From: Microbacterium sp. zg-Y1090
GTDB lineage: Bacteria; Actinomycetota; Actinomycetes; Actinomycetales; Microbacteriaceae
Assembly: GCF_030246945.1 (NCBI RefSeq)
Contig: NZ_CP126742.1
Coordinates: 2,604,001 to 2,668,000, forward strand
Direction: 5' to 3'
DNA length: 64,000 nt
The notes beneath the pieces were generated by a model. The model ran no database searches, had not been told where the DNA came from, and worked only from the letters and a program-made list of their open reading frames with translations. The first letter of the stretch is position 1. Every line of letters begins with the position of its first letter. A program made the translations under genes and the position numbers. Positions 43,483-51,380 of this stretch are shown here, piece after piece.

Positions 43483-44139
43483 ATGAGCACACCTGAGCGA
43501 GGCGACCTCGGCGCACCAGTGTACGACCCGGCATCCACGGGCGCTGCGGCGAGAGTCGATGCGTCCCACACGCTGCAGCGCGACGTCGTGGGGCGGGAGA
43601 AGGAGCGATTCGGCGGATTCCACTTCGGGGCGGCGTTCTTCGGCTGGCTGACCGCGGTCGGCGCAGTGGTGGTGCTCGGCACCCTCGTGGGCGCGATCGG
43701 CCTCGCCGTCGCGTCAGAGGCGACGCTCGAAGAGGTCGTCGATGCCGCCGCCAGTGACACTGCGGGCATCGTCGGCGCGATCGTCCTGGCCGTCGTGTTG
43801 TTCGTCGCCTACGTCGCGGGCGGTTATGTGGCCGGGCGCATGGCCCGCTTCAGCGGAGTGAAGCAGGGTCTGGCGGTCTGGATCTGGGCGGTGGTCATTG
43901 CGATCGTCATCGCGGTCGTGGGTGCCATCACCGGAAGCCGGGACAGCGCCCTCAGCGGACTGCAGGGGCTGCCGCAGATCCCCGTCGACGCCGAGTCGGC
44001 GACCCTGACGGGCATCCTCACCGCCCTGGGGGTGGCGATCGTCACCCTCCTCGGCGCACTGCTGGGCGGGGCAGCCGGAATGCGTTATCACCGCCGGGTC
44101 GACCGCGTCGGCCTCGGCAGACAGGAGAACGGAACATGA
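43483..44139 (+). CDS. Membrane protein of unknown function (YrzE/TIGR04086-like)
   Basis: 218 residues. The soluble N-terminus of about 45 is followed by four hydrophobic helices (FGAAFFGWLTAVGAVVVLGTLVG, GIVGAIVLAVVLFVAYVAGGYV, GLAVWIWAVVIAIVIAVVGAI, GILTALGVAIVTLLGALLGG). AYVAGGYVAGRMAR is typical of small TIGR04086/YrzE-like envelope proteins. The ATG is 6 bp after TAGCGT (43471-43476), leaderless pattern. It overlaps the PRC gene (ATGA), so the two proteins are made together. Confidence 0.75.
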   Translation: MSTPERGDLGAPVYDPASTGAAARVDASHTLQRDVVGREKERFGGFHFGAAFFGWLTAVGAVVVLGTLVGAIGLAVASEATLEEVVDAAASDTAGIVGAIVLAVVLFVAYVAGGYVAGRMARFSGVKQGLAVWIWAVVIAIVIAVVGAITGSRDSALSGLQGLPQIPVDAESATLTGILTALGVAIVTLLGALLGGAAGMRYHRRVDRVGLGRQENGT

Positions 44140-44762
44140 TCGGATCCCATGACATCGCCAGCCTGGTGGGCCGCCACGTGGTCGACACCGACGGCGACAA
44201 GGTGGGCACGGTCGGACAGGTCTACGTCGACCCGACCACCGGCACCCCCAACTGGATGACCGTGAAGACCGGACTGTTCGGCACGTCCGAGTCGTTCGTC
44301 CCCCTCGAGCAGGCGGAGGAGGTCGACGGCGGCGTGCGCATCCCCTATGGGAAGGATGCCGTCAAGCACGCTCCGCGCATCGATTCGGATGCAGAGCTCA
44401 CCCACCGCGAGGAGGAGGAGCTCTACGCGTACTACGCGCTGCGCGACGCCCCAGAAACGGATGGCGACGACCGAGGGCACACGCACGAGCACGAGCACGA
44501 CGGGCAGAGCCACGAGCACGAGCACGCTCACCGCGACGACCACGACCACGACCACGACCAGGCGAGCCCCGCGGATGCCGGAGACGCCGCCACCGCTCCC
44601 CCGGCGGCATCCGGCGGCCTGCGGCTGCGGCGGTACGTCGTGACGGAGCAGGTCACCGTGACCGTGCCCGTCACCCGCGAAGAGGTGCGGCTCGAACCCG
44701 ACCCGTCGCCCGCGGCGGCCTCCGAAGACGGCGCCGCCACAGAAACCCCCACAGACCGCTGA
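44136..44762 (+). CDS. PRC-barrel domain protein with His/Asp-rich linker
   Basis: 208 residues. The PRC barrel (about 5-85: ASLVGRHVVDTDGDKVGTVGQVYVDPTTG) is followed by a linker with 17 or so His in a His-Glu/His-Asp alternation (HTHEHEHDGQSHEHEHAHRD, then DDHDHDHD). A short DUF2382-like end (LRLRRYVVTEQVTVTVPVTREEVRLEPD) follows. PRC/DUF2382 proteins are stress-linked in actinobacteria. The His tract could store or bind zinc, nickel or copper; this is inference. Coupled to the preceding membrane protein and followed by a CsbD gene. Confidence 0.85.
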   Translation: MIGSHDIASLVGRHVVDTDGDKVGTVGQVYVDPTTGTPNWMTVKTGLFGTSESFVPLEQAEEVDGGVRIPYGKDAVKHAPRIDSDAELTHREEEELYAYYALRDAPETDGDDRGHTHEHEHDGQSHEHEHAHRDDHDHDHDQASPADAGDAATAPPAASGGLRLRRYVVTEQVTVTVPVTREEVRLEPDPSPAAASEDGAATETPTDR

Positions 44763-44796
44763 CGCGGTCGTGGACCCCCAAGAGAAGGAGATTGCC

Positions 44797-44973
44797 ATGG
44801 GCATCGGAGACGACATGAAGCACAAGGGCGAAGAGCTCAAGGGTCAGGCCAAGGAGGGCATCGGCAAGGCGACCGGTGACAAGTCGATGGAGACCGAGGG
44901 TCACGTCGACCAGGCCAAGGGCAAGGGCAAGCAGGCCGTCGACGAGGTCAAGGACGCCGTCACCGACAAGTAG
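44797..44973 (+). CDS. CsbD family general stress protein
   Basis: 58 residues from ATG 44797, with AAGGAG upstream. The CsbD pattern is clear: DDMKHKGEELKGQAKEGIGKATGDKSMETEGHVDQAKGKGKQ, a lysine-rich amphipathic helix pair. In Bacillus csbD is a sigma-B target; the biochemical role is unknown. Third gene of this small stress cluster, followed by a strong terminator. Confidence 0.92.
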   Translation: MGIGDDMKHKGEELKGQAKEGIGKATGDKSMETEGHVDQAKGKGKQAVDEVKDAVTDK

Positions 44974-44982
44974 GCACCCACA

Positions 44983-45020
44983 AGAAGCGGCCGCTCCCCT
45001 TTCGGGGGGCGGCCGCTTCT
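44983..45020 (+). terminator. Intrinsic terminator after csbD
   Basis: AGAAGCGGCCGC (44983-44994) pairs with GCGGCCGCTTCT (45009-45020), with further CCCC/GGGG pairing and a TTTC loop. It may serve both the csbD transcript and the convergent nucleotidyltransferase gene. Confidence 0.85.
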
Positions 45021-45050
45021 CTGCGCGCCGACGGAGCCGACGACGACGGA

Positions 45051-45521
45051 CTAGGCCATCGCCACCAACGCCGCGTCACGCGCGTTGCGCGCCCGGGCGA
45101 GGTGCACCGCGGCGTCCAGCGCCTGACGCAGCTGTGTGCTGGATGTGTGCGCGGTGTAGGGGAAGTACACGACTTCCACTCCCACCGCGGCGAACTCGCG
45201 CTCGAGCTGCTCCCCCCGAGGGGTGCCGCGCCAGTCATCGCCCTTGAAGAAGTGCGTGAAGCGCAGCTCCTCCCACACCTGCAGCTTGTCGGGGACGGCC
45301 TCGATGTGCACCTCGTCCACGAAGTCGACGTGGCGCACGATCTCGGCGCGCTCGTCCGTGGGGATGAACGACGACAGACCCTTCGTCTGCAAGAGCATCT
45401 CGTCGCTCACCACCCCGGCGATGAGGTGATCGCAATGCTCGCGAGCAAGACGAAGGATGTTCAGATGCCCCACGTGGAACAGGTCGAACGCCCCCGCCGC
45501 ATAGCCCACTCGTTGTGTCAT
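45051..45521 (-). CDS. Cytidylyltransferase-like nucleotidyltransferase (TagD/RfaE type)
   Basis: 156 residues. The HxGH motif is in GAFDLFHVGHLNIL (His16, His19), and the C-terminal SSTQLR replaces the ISSTxIR of TagD-type enzymes. DDWRGTPRGEQLEREFAAVGVEVVYFPYT lies between. Such enzymes activate glycerol-3-phosphate, ribitol or heptose phosphates as CDP or ADP derivatives, so it may supply a phospho-polyol donor to the EPS pathway. The ATG at 45521 lies in the stem of a leader hairpin; an in-frame ATG at 45539 is an alternative. First gene at the left border of the EPS cluster. Confidence 0.85.
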   Translation of the reverse strand: MTQRVGYAAGAFDLFHVGHLNILRLAREHCDHLIAGVVSDEMLLQTKGLSSFIPTDERAEIVRHVDFVDEVHIEAVPDKLQVWEELRFTHFFKGDDWRGTPRGEQLEREFAAVGVEVVYFPYTAHTSSTQLRQALDAAVHLARARNARDAALVAMA

Positions 45522-45604
45522 GACGCCCCCAAAACGCATGTCACACGCTCCCGGCCCCAACCGGGTCACGCGATTTCCCCAAGGTCGACGAGTTCCCCCA
45601 CGTC
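45514..45604 (-). promoter_or_regulatory. Leader hairpins with TTGGGG loops covering the nucleotidyltransferase start
   Basis: Minus-strand leader. CCCGG (complement of 45561-45565), loop TTGGGG, CCGGG (complement of 45550-45554): a perfect 5-bp stem. Nearer the gene, TGTGACATG and CATGACACA (complements of 45537-45545 and 45514-45522, one mismatch) enclose TTTTGGGGG and bury the ATG in the stem. TTGGGGAAA and GTGGGGGAA occur further upstream (about 45574-45600). Confidence 0.55.
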
Positions 45605-45721
45605 GACTGACGCCGACAGTACACCTCACCCGCCGGTGTGCCAACTCGGCTCCCGCGCCCCTCGATGGCGGCGCGCGGACGTCCGCGAAGAGCAGATGCT
45701 TTGCTTCGCGGCGGATCAGTG

Positions 45722-45880
45722 TAAGAATCACCTTGCACGGCCGGTGGGACGGCCGCGGAGAAATCCGAGCACCGGATGAACGCCTGGGGGCATCATCCGA
45801 CGACATTGGGGAATCAGCGGCTTCGGCCGCTCATTGGGGGATCGCGGCGCTGCCGCAATGTTCCTGGGGGGGAGCAACAT
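45722..45880 (+). promoter_or_regulatory. Structured leader of the first EPS glycosyltransferase gene
   Basis: A -10-like TAAGAA (45722-45727) precedes a chain of hairpins. CGGATGA (45773-45779) with TCATCCG (45793-45799) has a loop containing CTGGGGG. AGCGGC-TTCG-GCCGCT is at 45816-45831. Alternatively GCCGC (45826-45830) pairs with GCGGC (45844-45848), loop CATTGGGGGA. ATGTT (45858-45862) with AACAT (45876-45880) has a loop containing seven G. CATTGGGGA also occurs at 45804. Apart from this, 45522-45930 shows no gene. Confidence 0.55.
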
Positions 45881-45941
45881 GCAGTTCGACATCGTCGTGC
45901 ACGCAGCCGCAACCGAGGCGGGTGGATGCCATGGTGCTTGA
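45879..45941 (+). CDS. Possible 20-residue leader peptide overlapping the glycosyltransferase start
   Basis: ATG at 45879 directly after GGGGGGGAGCAAC, a good ribosome-binding site, encodes MQFDIVVHAAATEAGGCHGA and stops at 45941, eleven bases inside the next gene. Its ATG is part of the last leader hairpin. It could couple or gate translation of the glycosyltransferase. Confidence 0.35.
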   Translation: MQFDIVVHAAATEAGGCHGA

Positions 45942-47214
45942 GCAGACCACGGCATCCGCTTCTTCGGCGATCACCGAGCTGGCGCCGGGCGAGGCGCCGC
46001 GCGCGGTGGCGCACGCCCGGTCCACCGAACGCCGGCGGCCGACCGCACATCTGTCCATCGCGATGTTCGGAACCCGCGGGGTTCCTGCCGCATACGGCGG
46101 CTTCGAGACCGCCGTCGAAGAGGTGGGCTACCGGCTGGTCGAGCGCGGTCACCGCGTGACGGTCTACACCCGCGGCGGCGAGCGCGACCTCACCGAGTAC
46201 CGCGGCATGCGCGTCGTTCAGCTGCCCGCACTGTCGGTCAAGCAGCTCGAGACACTCAGCCACACCGGCTTCTCGGTGCTGCACGCCGTGACCCACCGCC
46301 GCCCCGACGCGGCATTCGTGTTCAACGCGGCCAACTCGCCGTTCATCCCGATGCTGCGTGCCCGCGGCATCCCCGTCGCCCTGCACATGGACGGGCTCGA
46401 ATGGCGCCGCTCGAAGTGGGGCCGCGGCGGAGCCGCCTACTACCGGTGGGCAGAAGAGCACGGCGTGCGGGCGGCCGACGCGCTGATCGCCGACGCGCCG
46501 GGGATCGCGGAGTACTACGAGGACGAGTTCCAGGCGCCGACCGAGCTCATCCGCTACGGCGCGCCGATCCTCAACGGGGTGTCCGACGAGGGCGTGCGGG
46601 CGCTGGGCCTGGAGAGCGGCGGCTACCACCTCGTGGTGGCGCGCTTCGAGCCCGAGAACCACGTTCTCGAGATCGTGAAGGGCTACCGCGCCAGCGCGGG
46701 CCGAAAGCCGCTCATCGTCGTGGGCTCCGCGCCGTATGCGGCCGAGTACACCCAGGCGATCGCTGCCGCTGCCCAGGGCGACGAGCGCATCCGCATGCTC
46801 GGCGGCGTGTACGACCAGGAGCTGCTCGACGCGCTGTACGCGCACGCCTTCACCTACGTGCACGGGCACTCCGTGGGAGGGACGAACCCGTCGCTGCTGC
46901 GCGCCATGGGCGCCGGCACCGCTGTCATCGCCTACGACGTCACCTTCAACCGCGAGGTGCTCGACGATGAGGGGTGGTTCTTCTTCGGCGAGGGTGACAT
47001 CGCGGGCCACTTCGCCGCTGTCGAGGCGCACCCCGACGGCGTGCACGGCCGCGGCGAGGCGCTGAAGCGGCGAGCCGAAGCGCAGTTCCGGTGGGACGAC
47101 GTGGCCGACGCGTACGAAGACCTGGCGCTCCGCCTGGCCGCTGGCGAGTCGGCGCACTCCGGCATGCGCCGCACCACGCGCTCCGTGACCTCGTGGTCGA
47201 CGACCAGCTCGTGA
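45931..47214 (+). CDS. Glycosyltransferase (DUF1972/GT4, rhamnosyltransferase-like)
   Basis: 427 residues from ATG 45931. After a variable N-terminus of about 40 residues, MFGTRGVPAAYGGFETAVEEVGYRLVERGH is the DUF1972 N-terminal signature found in capsule rhamnosyltransferases. LHMDGLEWRRSKWGRGGAAYYRWAE is the acceptor-side motif, and the GT-B donor domain follows with LVVARFEPENHVLEIVKGY and HGHSVGGTNPSLLRAMGAGTAVIAYD. It adds a sugar to the lipid-linked EPS unit on the cytoplasmic face. The donor is not proven. Preceded by a 400-bp structured leader. Confidence 0.88.
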   Translation: MVLEQTTASASSAITELAPGEAPRAVAHARSTERRRPTAHLSIAMFGTRGVPAAYGGFETAVEEVGYRLVERGHRVTVYTRGGERDLTEYRGMRVVQLPALSVKQLETLSHTGFSVLHAVTHRRPDAAFVFNAANSPFIPMLRARGIPVALHMDGLEWRRSKWGRGGAAYYRWAEEHGVRAADALIADAPGIAEYYEDEFQAPTELIRYGAPILNGVSDEGVRALGLESGGYHLVVARFEPENHVLEIVKGYRASAGRKPLIVVGSAPYAAEYTQAIAAAAQGDERIRMLGGVYDQELLDALYAHAFTYVHGHSVGGTNPSLLRAMGAGTAVIAYDVTFNREVLDDEGWFFFGEGDIAGHFAAVEAHPDGVHGRGEALKRRAEAQFRWDDVADAYEDLALRLAAGESAHSGMRRTTRSVTSWSTTSS

Positions 47215-47269
47215 GCGCGCAGCGATCTCACGGACATCCGCGCGGCGACGACAGCCGGGGCGGCATCAC

Positions 47270-48703
47270 ATGACACAGCAGACGACCCTCCATCCCGATG
47301 GCGCGGCAGGCGCCGACACCGCTGCCCCTGCCCGGCGGCGCCGGCGGGGGCTGGCATCCATCGAAGACCTCGGGAGCAGGCGCGGCACGCTGCTGTCGAT
47401 CGGCAGCAGCGCCGCGGCGCGCTTCATCGTGCTGCCGATCAGCGCGGTGCTCGGCATCGTGGTCACCCGGCTGATCATCGACAACTACGGCGTGGCCTCC
47501 TACGGGCAGTACATCCTGCTCGTGGCGATCGCGGGGCTCATTCCGTTCAGCGACCTGGGACTGACCGCCGCGATCATGAACGCCGTCGCCGGGGCGAAGG
47601 ATCCACGCACCGACAGCAACCTGCGCCTCGTGCTCATCTCGTGCATGCGGCTGCTGTTCATCTGCTCGTCGGTGGTCATCGTTGTGGCCGTGGTGCTCTT
47701 CGTCTCGGGGCTCTGGCCCACCGTGCTGGGCGGCGCGCTCACCCCGGAATCCGGGGCCCTCGCCGCCACTCTTTGCCTGGCGATCTTCGGCCTGAACATG
47801 CTGATCGCCTACGGGCAGCGCATTCTCGCCGCCCTGGGACTGAACGTGCTGGTCGTGCTGCTCGGCGCCATTCAGACCCCGATCGTGCTCGCCGTGCTGT
47901 GGGTGATGATCGCCACCTCTGCCGACGGCGGGTACATCGCCGTCGCGTCCTACGCGGCCACGACGGTGATCTGCCTCATCGCGATGATCATCGCCTCCCG
48001 CAAGCTCAAGCCCATGCTCGGCAGCGCGCTGCGCGGGGCCTTGGACCGCCGCATCCGCGGCGCGAGAGTGATGAACACCGCCTGGCCGATGCTCATCCAG
48101 ATGGTTGCGCTGCCGATCGCGATGTCGTCGGACCGCCTCGTGCTCAGCCTCATCGGCACCCTGGACGATCTCGCGCAGTACAGCCTCGCGAATCAGATCT
48201 TCTCCCCCGTGTTCGCCGTGGTGACGGCCGCGGGCTTCGCCCTGTGGCCGGTGTTCGCGAAGGCCCGCGCCGCGGGTAAGGCCGCGCCGGTGTCGCCCAT
48301 GAAGATGTCCGTGGCGTTCGCCGTCGCCGCAGCGGCGGCATGCCTCGCGCTGAGCCTGGCAGCGGGGTGGCTCGCCGAACTGGCATCCGGAGGGCAGATT
48401 CAGTTGCCCGCGAGCCTGCTCATCGCCTTCAGCGTGTTCATCGTGATCCAATCGGCGAAGTACCCGTTCGGCATGTACCTCACCGACGCGTCGGGGCTGC
48501 GATTCCAGGCCTACTTGATCCTCGGCATGCTGCCGGTGAACCTCGGGTTGACCATCCTTCTCATCCCGGCACTCGGCTCCCTGGGCCCCGTGGTCGGGTC
48601 GATCGTCGGCGTGCTGGCATTCCAGCTCATTCCGAACGCCGTCCTCGTGCGTCGCCGCGTCCGCGAAGTGGCGTCGTCGAGCGCATCGACGGAGGAGACG
48701 TGA
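47270..48703 (+). CDS. wzx: Wzx-type oligosaccharide flippase
   Basis: 477 residues with 12 to 14 hydrophobic helices and the polysaccharide-synthase/MVF pattern (GSSAAARFIVLPISAVLGIVVTRLIIDNYGVASYGQYILL at the start). It flips undecaprenyl-linked repeat units across the membrane. The Arg-rich cytoplasmic N-terminus is longer than usual. ATG start 55 bp after the glycosyltransferase stop; it overlaps the next glycosyltransferase by GTGA. Confidence 0.88.
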   Translation: MTQQTTLHPDGAAGADTAAPARRRRRGLASIEDLGSRRGTLLSIGSSAAARFIVLPISAVLGIVVTRLIIDNYGVASYGQYILLVAIAGLIPFSDLGLTAAIMNAVAGAKDPRTDSNLRLVLISCMRLLFICSSVVIVVAVVLFVSGLWPTVLGGALTPESGALAATLCLAIFGLNMLIAYGQRILAALGLNVLVVLLGAIQTPIVLAVLWVMIATSADGGYIAVASYAATTVICLIAMIIASRKLKPMLGSALRGALDRRIRGARVMNTAWPMLIQMVALPIAMSSDRLVLSLIGTLDDLAQYSLANQIFSPVFAVVTAAGFALWPVFAKARAAGKAAPVSPMKMSVAFAVAAAAACLALSLAAGWLAELASGGQIQLPASLLIAFSVFIVIQSAKYPFGMYLTDASGLRFQAYLILGMLPVNLGLTILLIPALGSLGPVVGSIVGVLAFQLIPNAVLVRRRVREVASSSASTEET

Positions 48704-49881
48704 ACGTGGGATCGCCGGACAGCGGCCGCGTCGTGATCGCCGTGCACCCGGGCGCCGAGTTGTTCGGGTCCGACCGCATGTTCCTCCAGAGCGTCATCGG
48801 GCTGCGCGAGCGCGGCGTCGACGTGATCGCCGTCCTCGCGTCGGCCGGCCCCCTGGTGGAGCAGTTGCGAGCAGCCGGAGCCCAGGTCGACGTCATACCG
48901 ATGATGGTGCTGCGCAAGTCATTCCGCACCCCCCTCGGCCTGCTGCGACTCTTCGCCGCCGCGATACGCAACGTGCGGGCCGCGACACGACTCATCGACG
49001 AACGGCGTCCCGACGCCGTTTACGTGAGCACCGCGATCGTGCCGGTCTGGCCGGTCGTGGCGCGACTGAAGGGCGTGCGCATCGTCAGTCACCTCCATGA
49101 GGCCGAGGCCTCCGCAGGCACGCTGATGAAGAAGGTGCTGTACACACCGCATCGCCCCTCACACGCGGTGATCGTCAACAGTCGATTCACGCGCGAAACC
49201 ATGCTCTCGTCGGCGCCGCGTATCGGTAGCCGGACGAACATCGTCTACAACGGGGTGAGCGGTCCGCCTGTCAGCGCGAACCCGCCGCGTCCGCGCGTCG
49301 ACGACGGGCTGCGCGTCCTCTATATAGGGCGGCTTTCGCCGAGGAAAGGCCCCGACGTCCTCATCGAGGCGCTCGCAATCGCGCGCGACGAGGGATTGCC
49401 TTGCTCGCTCCGGCTGCTGGGCAGCGTTTATCCGGGATACGAGTGGTTCGAGGACCAACTGCGCGCACGCGTGGATCTGCTCGGCTTGCACGACCAGGTC
49501 GAGTTCGCGGGGTTCGACTCCGATATCTGGCCGAGCCTGGCTGCTGCTGATGTCCTCGTCGTGCCCTCGGTCGTAGACGAGCCGTTCGGCAACACCGCCG
49601 TGGAAGGCCTGCTCGCACGGCGCCCCGTGATCGTCAGCGACACCAGCGGACTGCGGGAGGCGGCGGGCGGTTACCCGACCGCCCTGCTCACCGCGCCCGG
49701 CGATGCCGCAGCGCTGGCCACCGCGCTCCAGACTGTGCGCGCGAGCTGGGCGAGCCTCTGCCGAGATGTGGCGATCAGCGCAGCGACGGCCGAACAGCGC
49801 AACGGGATCGCCGCCTACCGGGCAGCCGTCGCGACGTCGGTGCTCGGCGCTGACGAACGCATCGCGGCCCCGGCCCGATGA
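48700..49881 (+). CDS. Glycosyltransferase family 4
   Basis: 393 residues from GTG 48700, with GGAGGAG upstream and a GTGA overlap with wzx. GT-B fold: VIAVHPGAELFGSDRMFLQSVIGLRERG, IVSHLHEAEASAG, VYNGVSGPP at the domain junction, VLYIGRLSPRKGPDVLIEALAIA and the donor motif VVDEPFGNTAVEGLLARRPVI with the E-x7-E spacing of retaining enzymes. Cytoplasmic. Its stop overlaps the ATG of the kinase gene. Confidence 0.9.
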   Translation: MNVGSPDSGRVVIAVHPGAELFGSDRMFLQSVIGLRERGVDVIAVLASAGPLVEQLRAAGAQVDVIPMMVLRKSFRTPLGLLRLFAAAIRNVRAATRLIDERRPDAVYVSTAIVPVWPVVARLKGVRIVSHLHEAEASAGTLMKKVLYTPHRPSHAVIVNSRFTRETMLSSAPRIGSRTNIVYNGVSGPPVSANPPRPRVDDGLRVLYIGRLSPRKGPDVLIEALAIARDEGLPCSLRLLGSVYPGYEWFEDQLRARVDLLGLHDQVEFAGFDSDIWPSLAAADVLVVPSVVDEPFGNTAVEGLLARRPVIVSDTSGLREAAGGYPTALLTAPGDAAALATALQTVRASWASLCRDVAISAATAEQRNGIAAYRAAVATSVLGADERIAAPAR

Positions 49882-51380
49882 CCGCTACGCTCAGTAGCGC
49901 AGTGCCGCACACTCACGGTTGGGGGACCAGTGACGATGTACCACGGGATGCGCTTGCTGCGCACGTCCATGACGAACCAGGGCGTCAGTCGATGACGGCG
50001 GTGGATTACTTCCGATCGCTTCGCAGACGCTGGGTCGTCATCGTGGTGCTGACGGTTCTCGGCGGGCTGGCAGGCTTCGCCTATGCCTCGACCCAGACGG
50101 AGACCTTCCGCGCACAGGCGGCGGTGGTGGTCATCCCCACGCGAGGCGACAGCACGATGGAGCTCGTGCAGGGATCGAACTACGTGCAGGGCCTCGTGCA
50201 GACCTACGCCGTGGTGGCGACGTCGCCCGCCGTGCTGGGGCCCGTGATCGAAGAACTCGAGCTCGATACGACACCCCGTGCCCTCGCCGGTCGCATCACC
50301 GTCGATTCGCCGCTGGACACGACGGTGCTCGAGATCGCAGCAACCGGGGCGGATCCGGAGATGACGGCGAACATCGCCAACGCGGTCGCTGACCAGTTGG
50401 CGGATGCCGTGGAGGATCTGGCCCCGCAGACGCAGACCTCCGGTCCCGCCGTGCGCGTGGAGACGATCAGCGAGGCGGTCGCACCGCGCGCCCCGATTGC
50501 GCCCAACACGCGGCTGATCGCCATCGCCGGCGCACTCGCCGGGTTCGTGCTCGGGGTCGTCTACGCGGTGCTGCGTCAACTGCTCGCAACGCGACTCACG
50601 TCACGGGAGGACGTGGCGGCCGTCACCGACATGCCCATCCTCGGCGAGGTGAGCGCCGCCGGCGGCACTTCCCTGCCGGCGGCGGTGCGGGATTCGGCGG
50701 TGAGTGCCGCCGCGGAGTCGGTGCGCGGCATCGCCGCGGGTCTGCGCTTCGCCAACATCGATGGCGATGCGAAGGTCATCCTGATCACGTCGGCCGTCTC
50801 TGGAGAGGGCAAGTCGTCGATCGCCCTGGCGACGGCGCTCATCCTCGCCGAGCAGGGTCAGCGCACACTGCTGATCGACGCGGACCTGCGCCGAGGGTCC
50901 ATCGCGACCCTGACCGGGCTCGAAGGTGGTGTCGGTGTGACGACGGTGCTCCTGGGCGACGCAACCGAAGACGAAGCGCTGCATCAGTGGGGTTCGCCGA
51001 GCCTTCGGATCATGACGAGTGGGACCATCCCACCCAACCCCGGCCAGCTGCTGGCCTCCGACCACCTGCGCGATCTCATCTCCGCAGCCCGAGAGCGCTT
51101 CGACGTCGTCATCGTCGACAGCCCGCCCGTGCTCGCCGTGAGCGACCCGATGTGGCTCGCGCCGATCGTCGACGGGATCGTCGTGATCGCCCGCTACCGA
51201 TACACCAAGCGGGACGAGCTGGTGCGCGCACTGGGTGAGCTGGAATCCACCCGCGCCCGAGTCTTCGGGCTCGTGCTCAACGGGACCAAGCGTGCGGCGG
51301 GCAACCCCTACTACGTCGCCGACGCGCCCGCCAAGCGCGGCTCGCGCTCGCGCACGCCGCGCGCCGTCCTCACCGAGTGA
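49878..51380 (+). CDS. Wzz/Wzc-type chain-length regulator and tyrosine kinase
   Basis: 500 residues. A Wzz domain with two membrane helices (WVVIVVLTVLGGLAGFAYAST near residue 52 and LIAIAGALAGFVLGVVYAVL near 220) flanks the extracytoplasmic coil. The BY-kinase domain has Walker A VSGEGKSS, Walker A' LLIDADLRRGS and Walker B VVIVDSPP. Only one Tyr pair (NPYYVAD) lies at the C-terminus instead of a long Tyr cluster. It controls EPS length and export through phosphorylation. The annotated ATG 49878 overlaps the upstream stop (ATGA). The ATG at 49992 (MTAVDYFRSLRRRW) starts at the conserved domain and lies after a TTGGGGGA hairpin, so it may be the real start. Confidence 0.88.
   Translation: MTATLSSAVPHTHGWGTSDDVPRDALAAHVHDEPGRQSMTAVDYFRSLRRRWVVIVVLTVLGGLAGFAYASTQTETFRAQAAVVVIPTRGDSTMELVQGSNYVQGLVQTYAVVATSPAVLGPVIEELELDTTPRALAGRITVDSPLDTTVLEIAATGADPEMTANIANAVADQLADAVEDLAPQTQTSGPAVRVETISEAVAPRAPIAPNTRLIAIAGALAGFVLGVVYAVLRQLLATRLTSREDVAAVTDMPILGEVSAAGGTSLPAAVRDSAVSAAAESVRGIAAGLRFANIDGDAKVILITSAVSGEGKSSIALATALILAEQGQRTLLIDADLRRGSIATLTGLEGGVGVTTVLLGDATEDEALHQWGSPSLRIMTSGTIPPNPGQLLASDHLRDLISAARERFDVVIVDSPPVLAVSDPMWLAPIVDGIVVIARYRYTKRDELVRALGELESTRARVFGLVLNGTKRAAGNPYYVADAPAKRGSRSRTPRAVLTE
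49913..49933 (+). promoter_or_regulatory. Hairpin with TTGGGGGA loop near the kinase start
   Basis: TCACGG (49913-49918), loop TTGGGGGA (49919-49926), then CC-a-GTGA (49927-49933): six pairs with one bulge. It is inside the 5' part of the annotated kinase frame but upstream of the alternative ATG 49992. Confidence 0.45.

Noticed and set aside
34735..45880. G-runs in EPS leaders as G-quadruplexes or as spare Shine-Dalgarno sites
   Set aside because: The runs are usually 20-30 bases apart, too far for a compact quadruplex. GGGGA pairs poorly with the anti-Shine-Dalgarno, and most runs have no start codon at the right distance.
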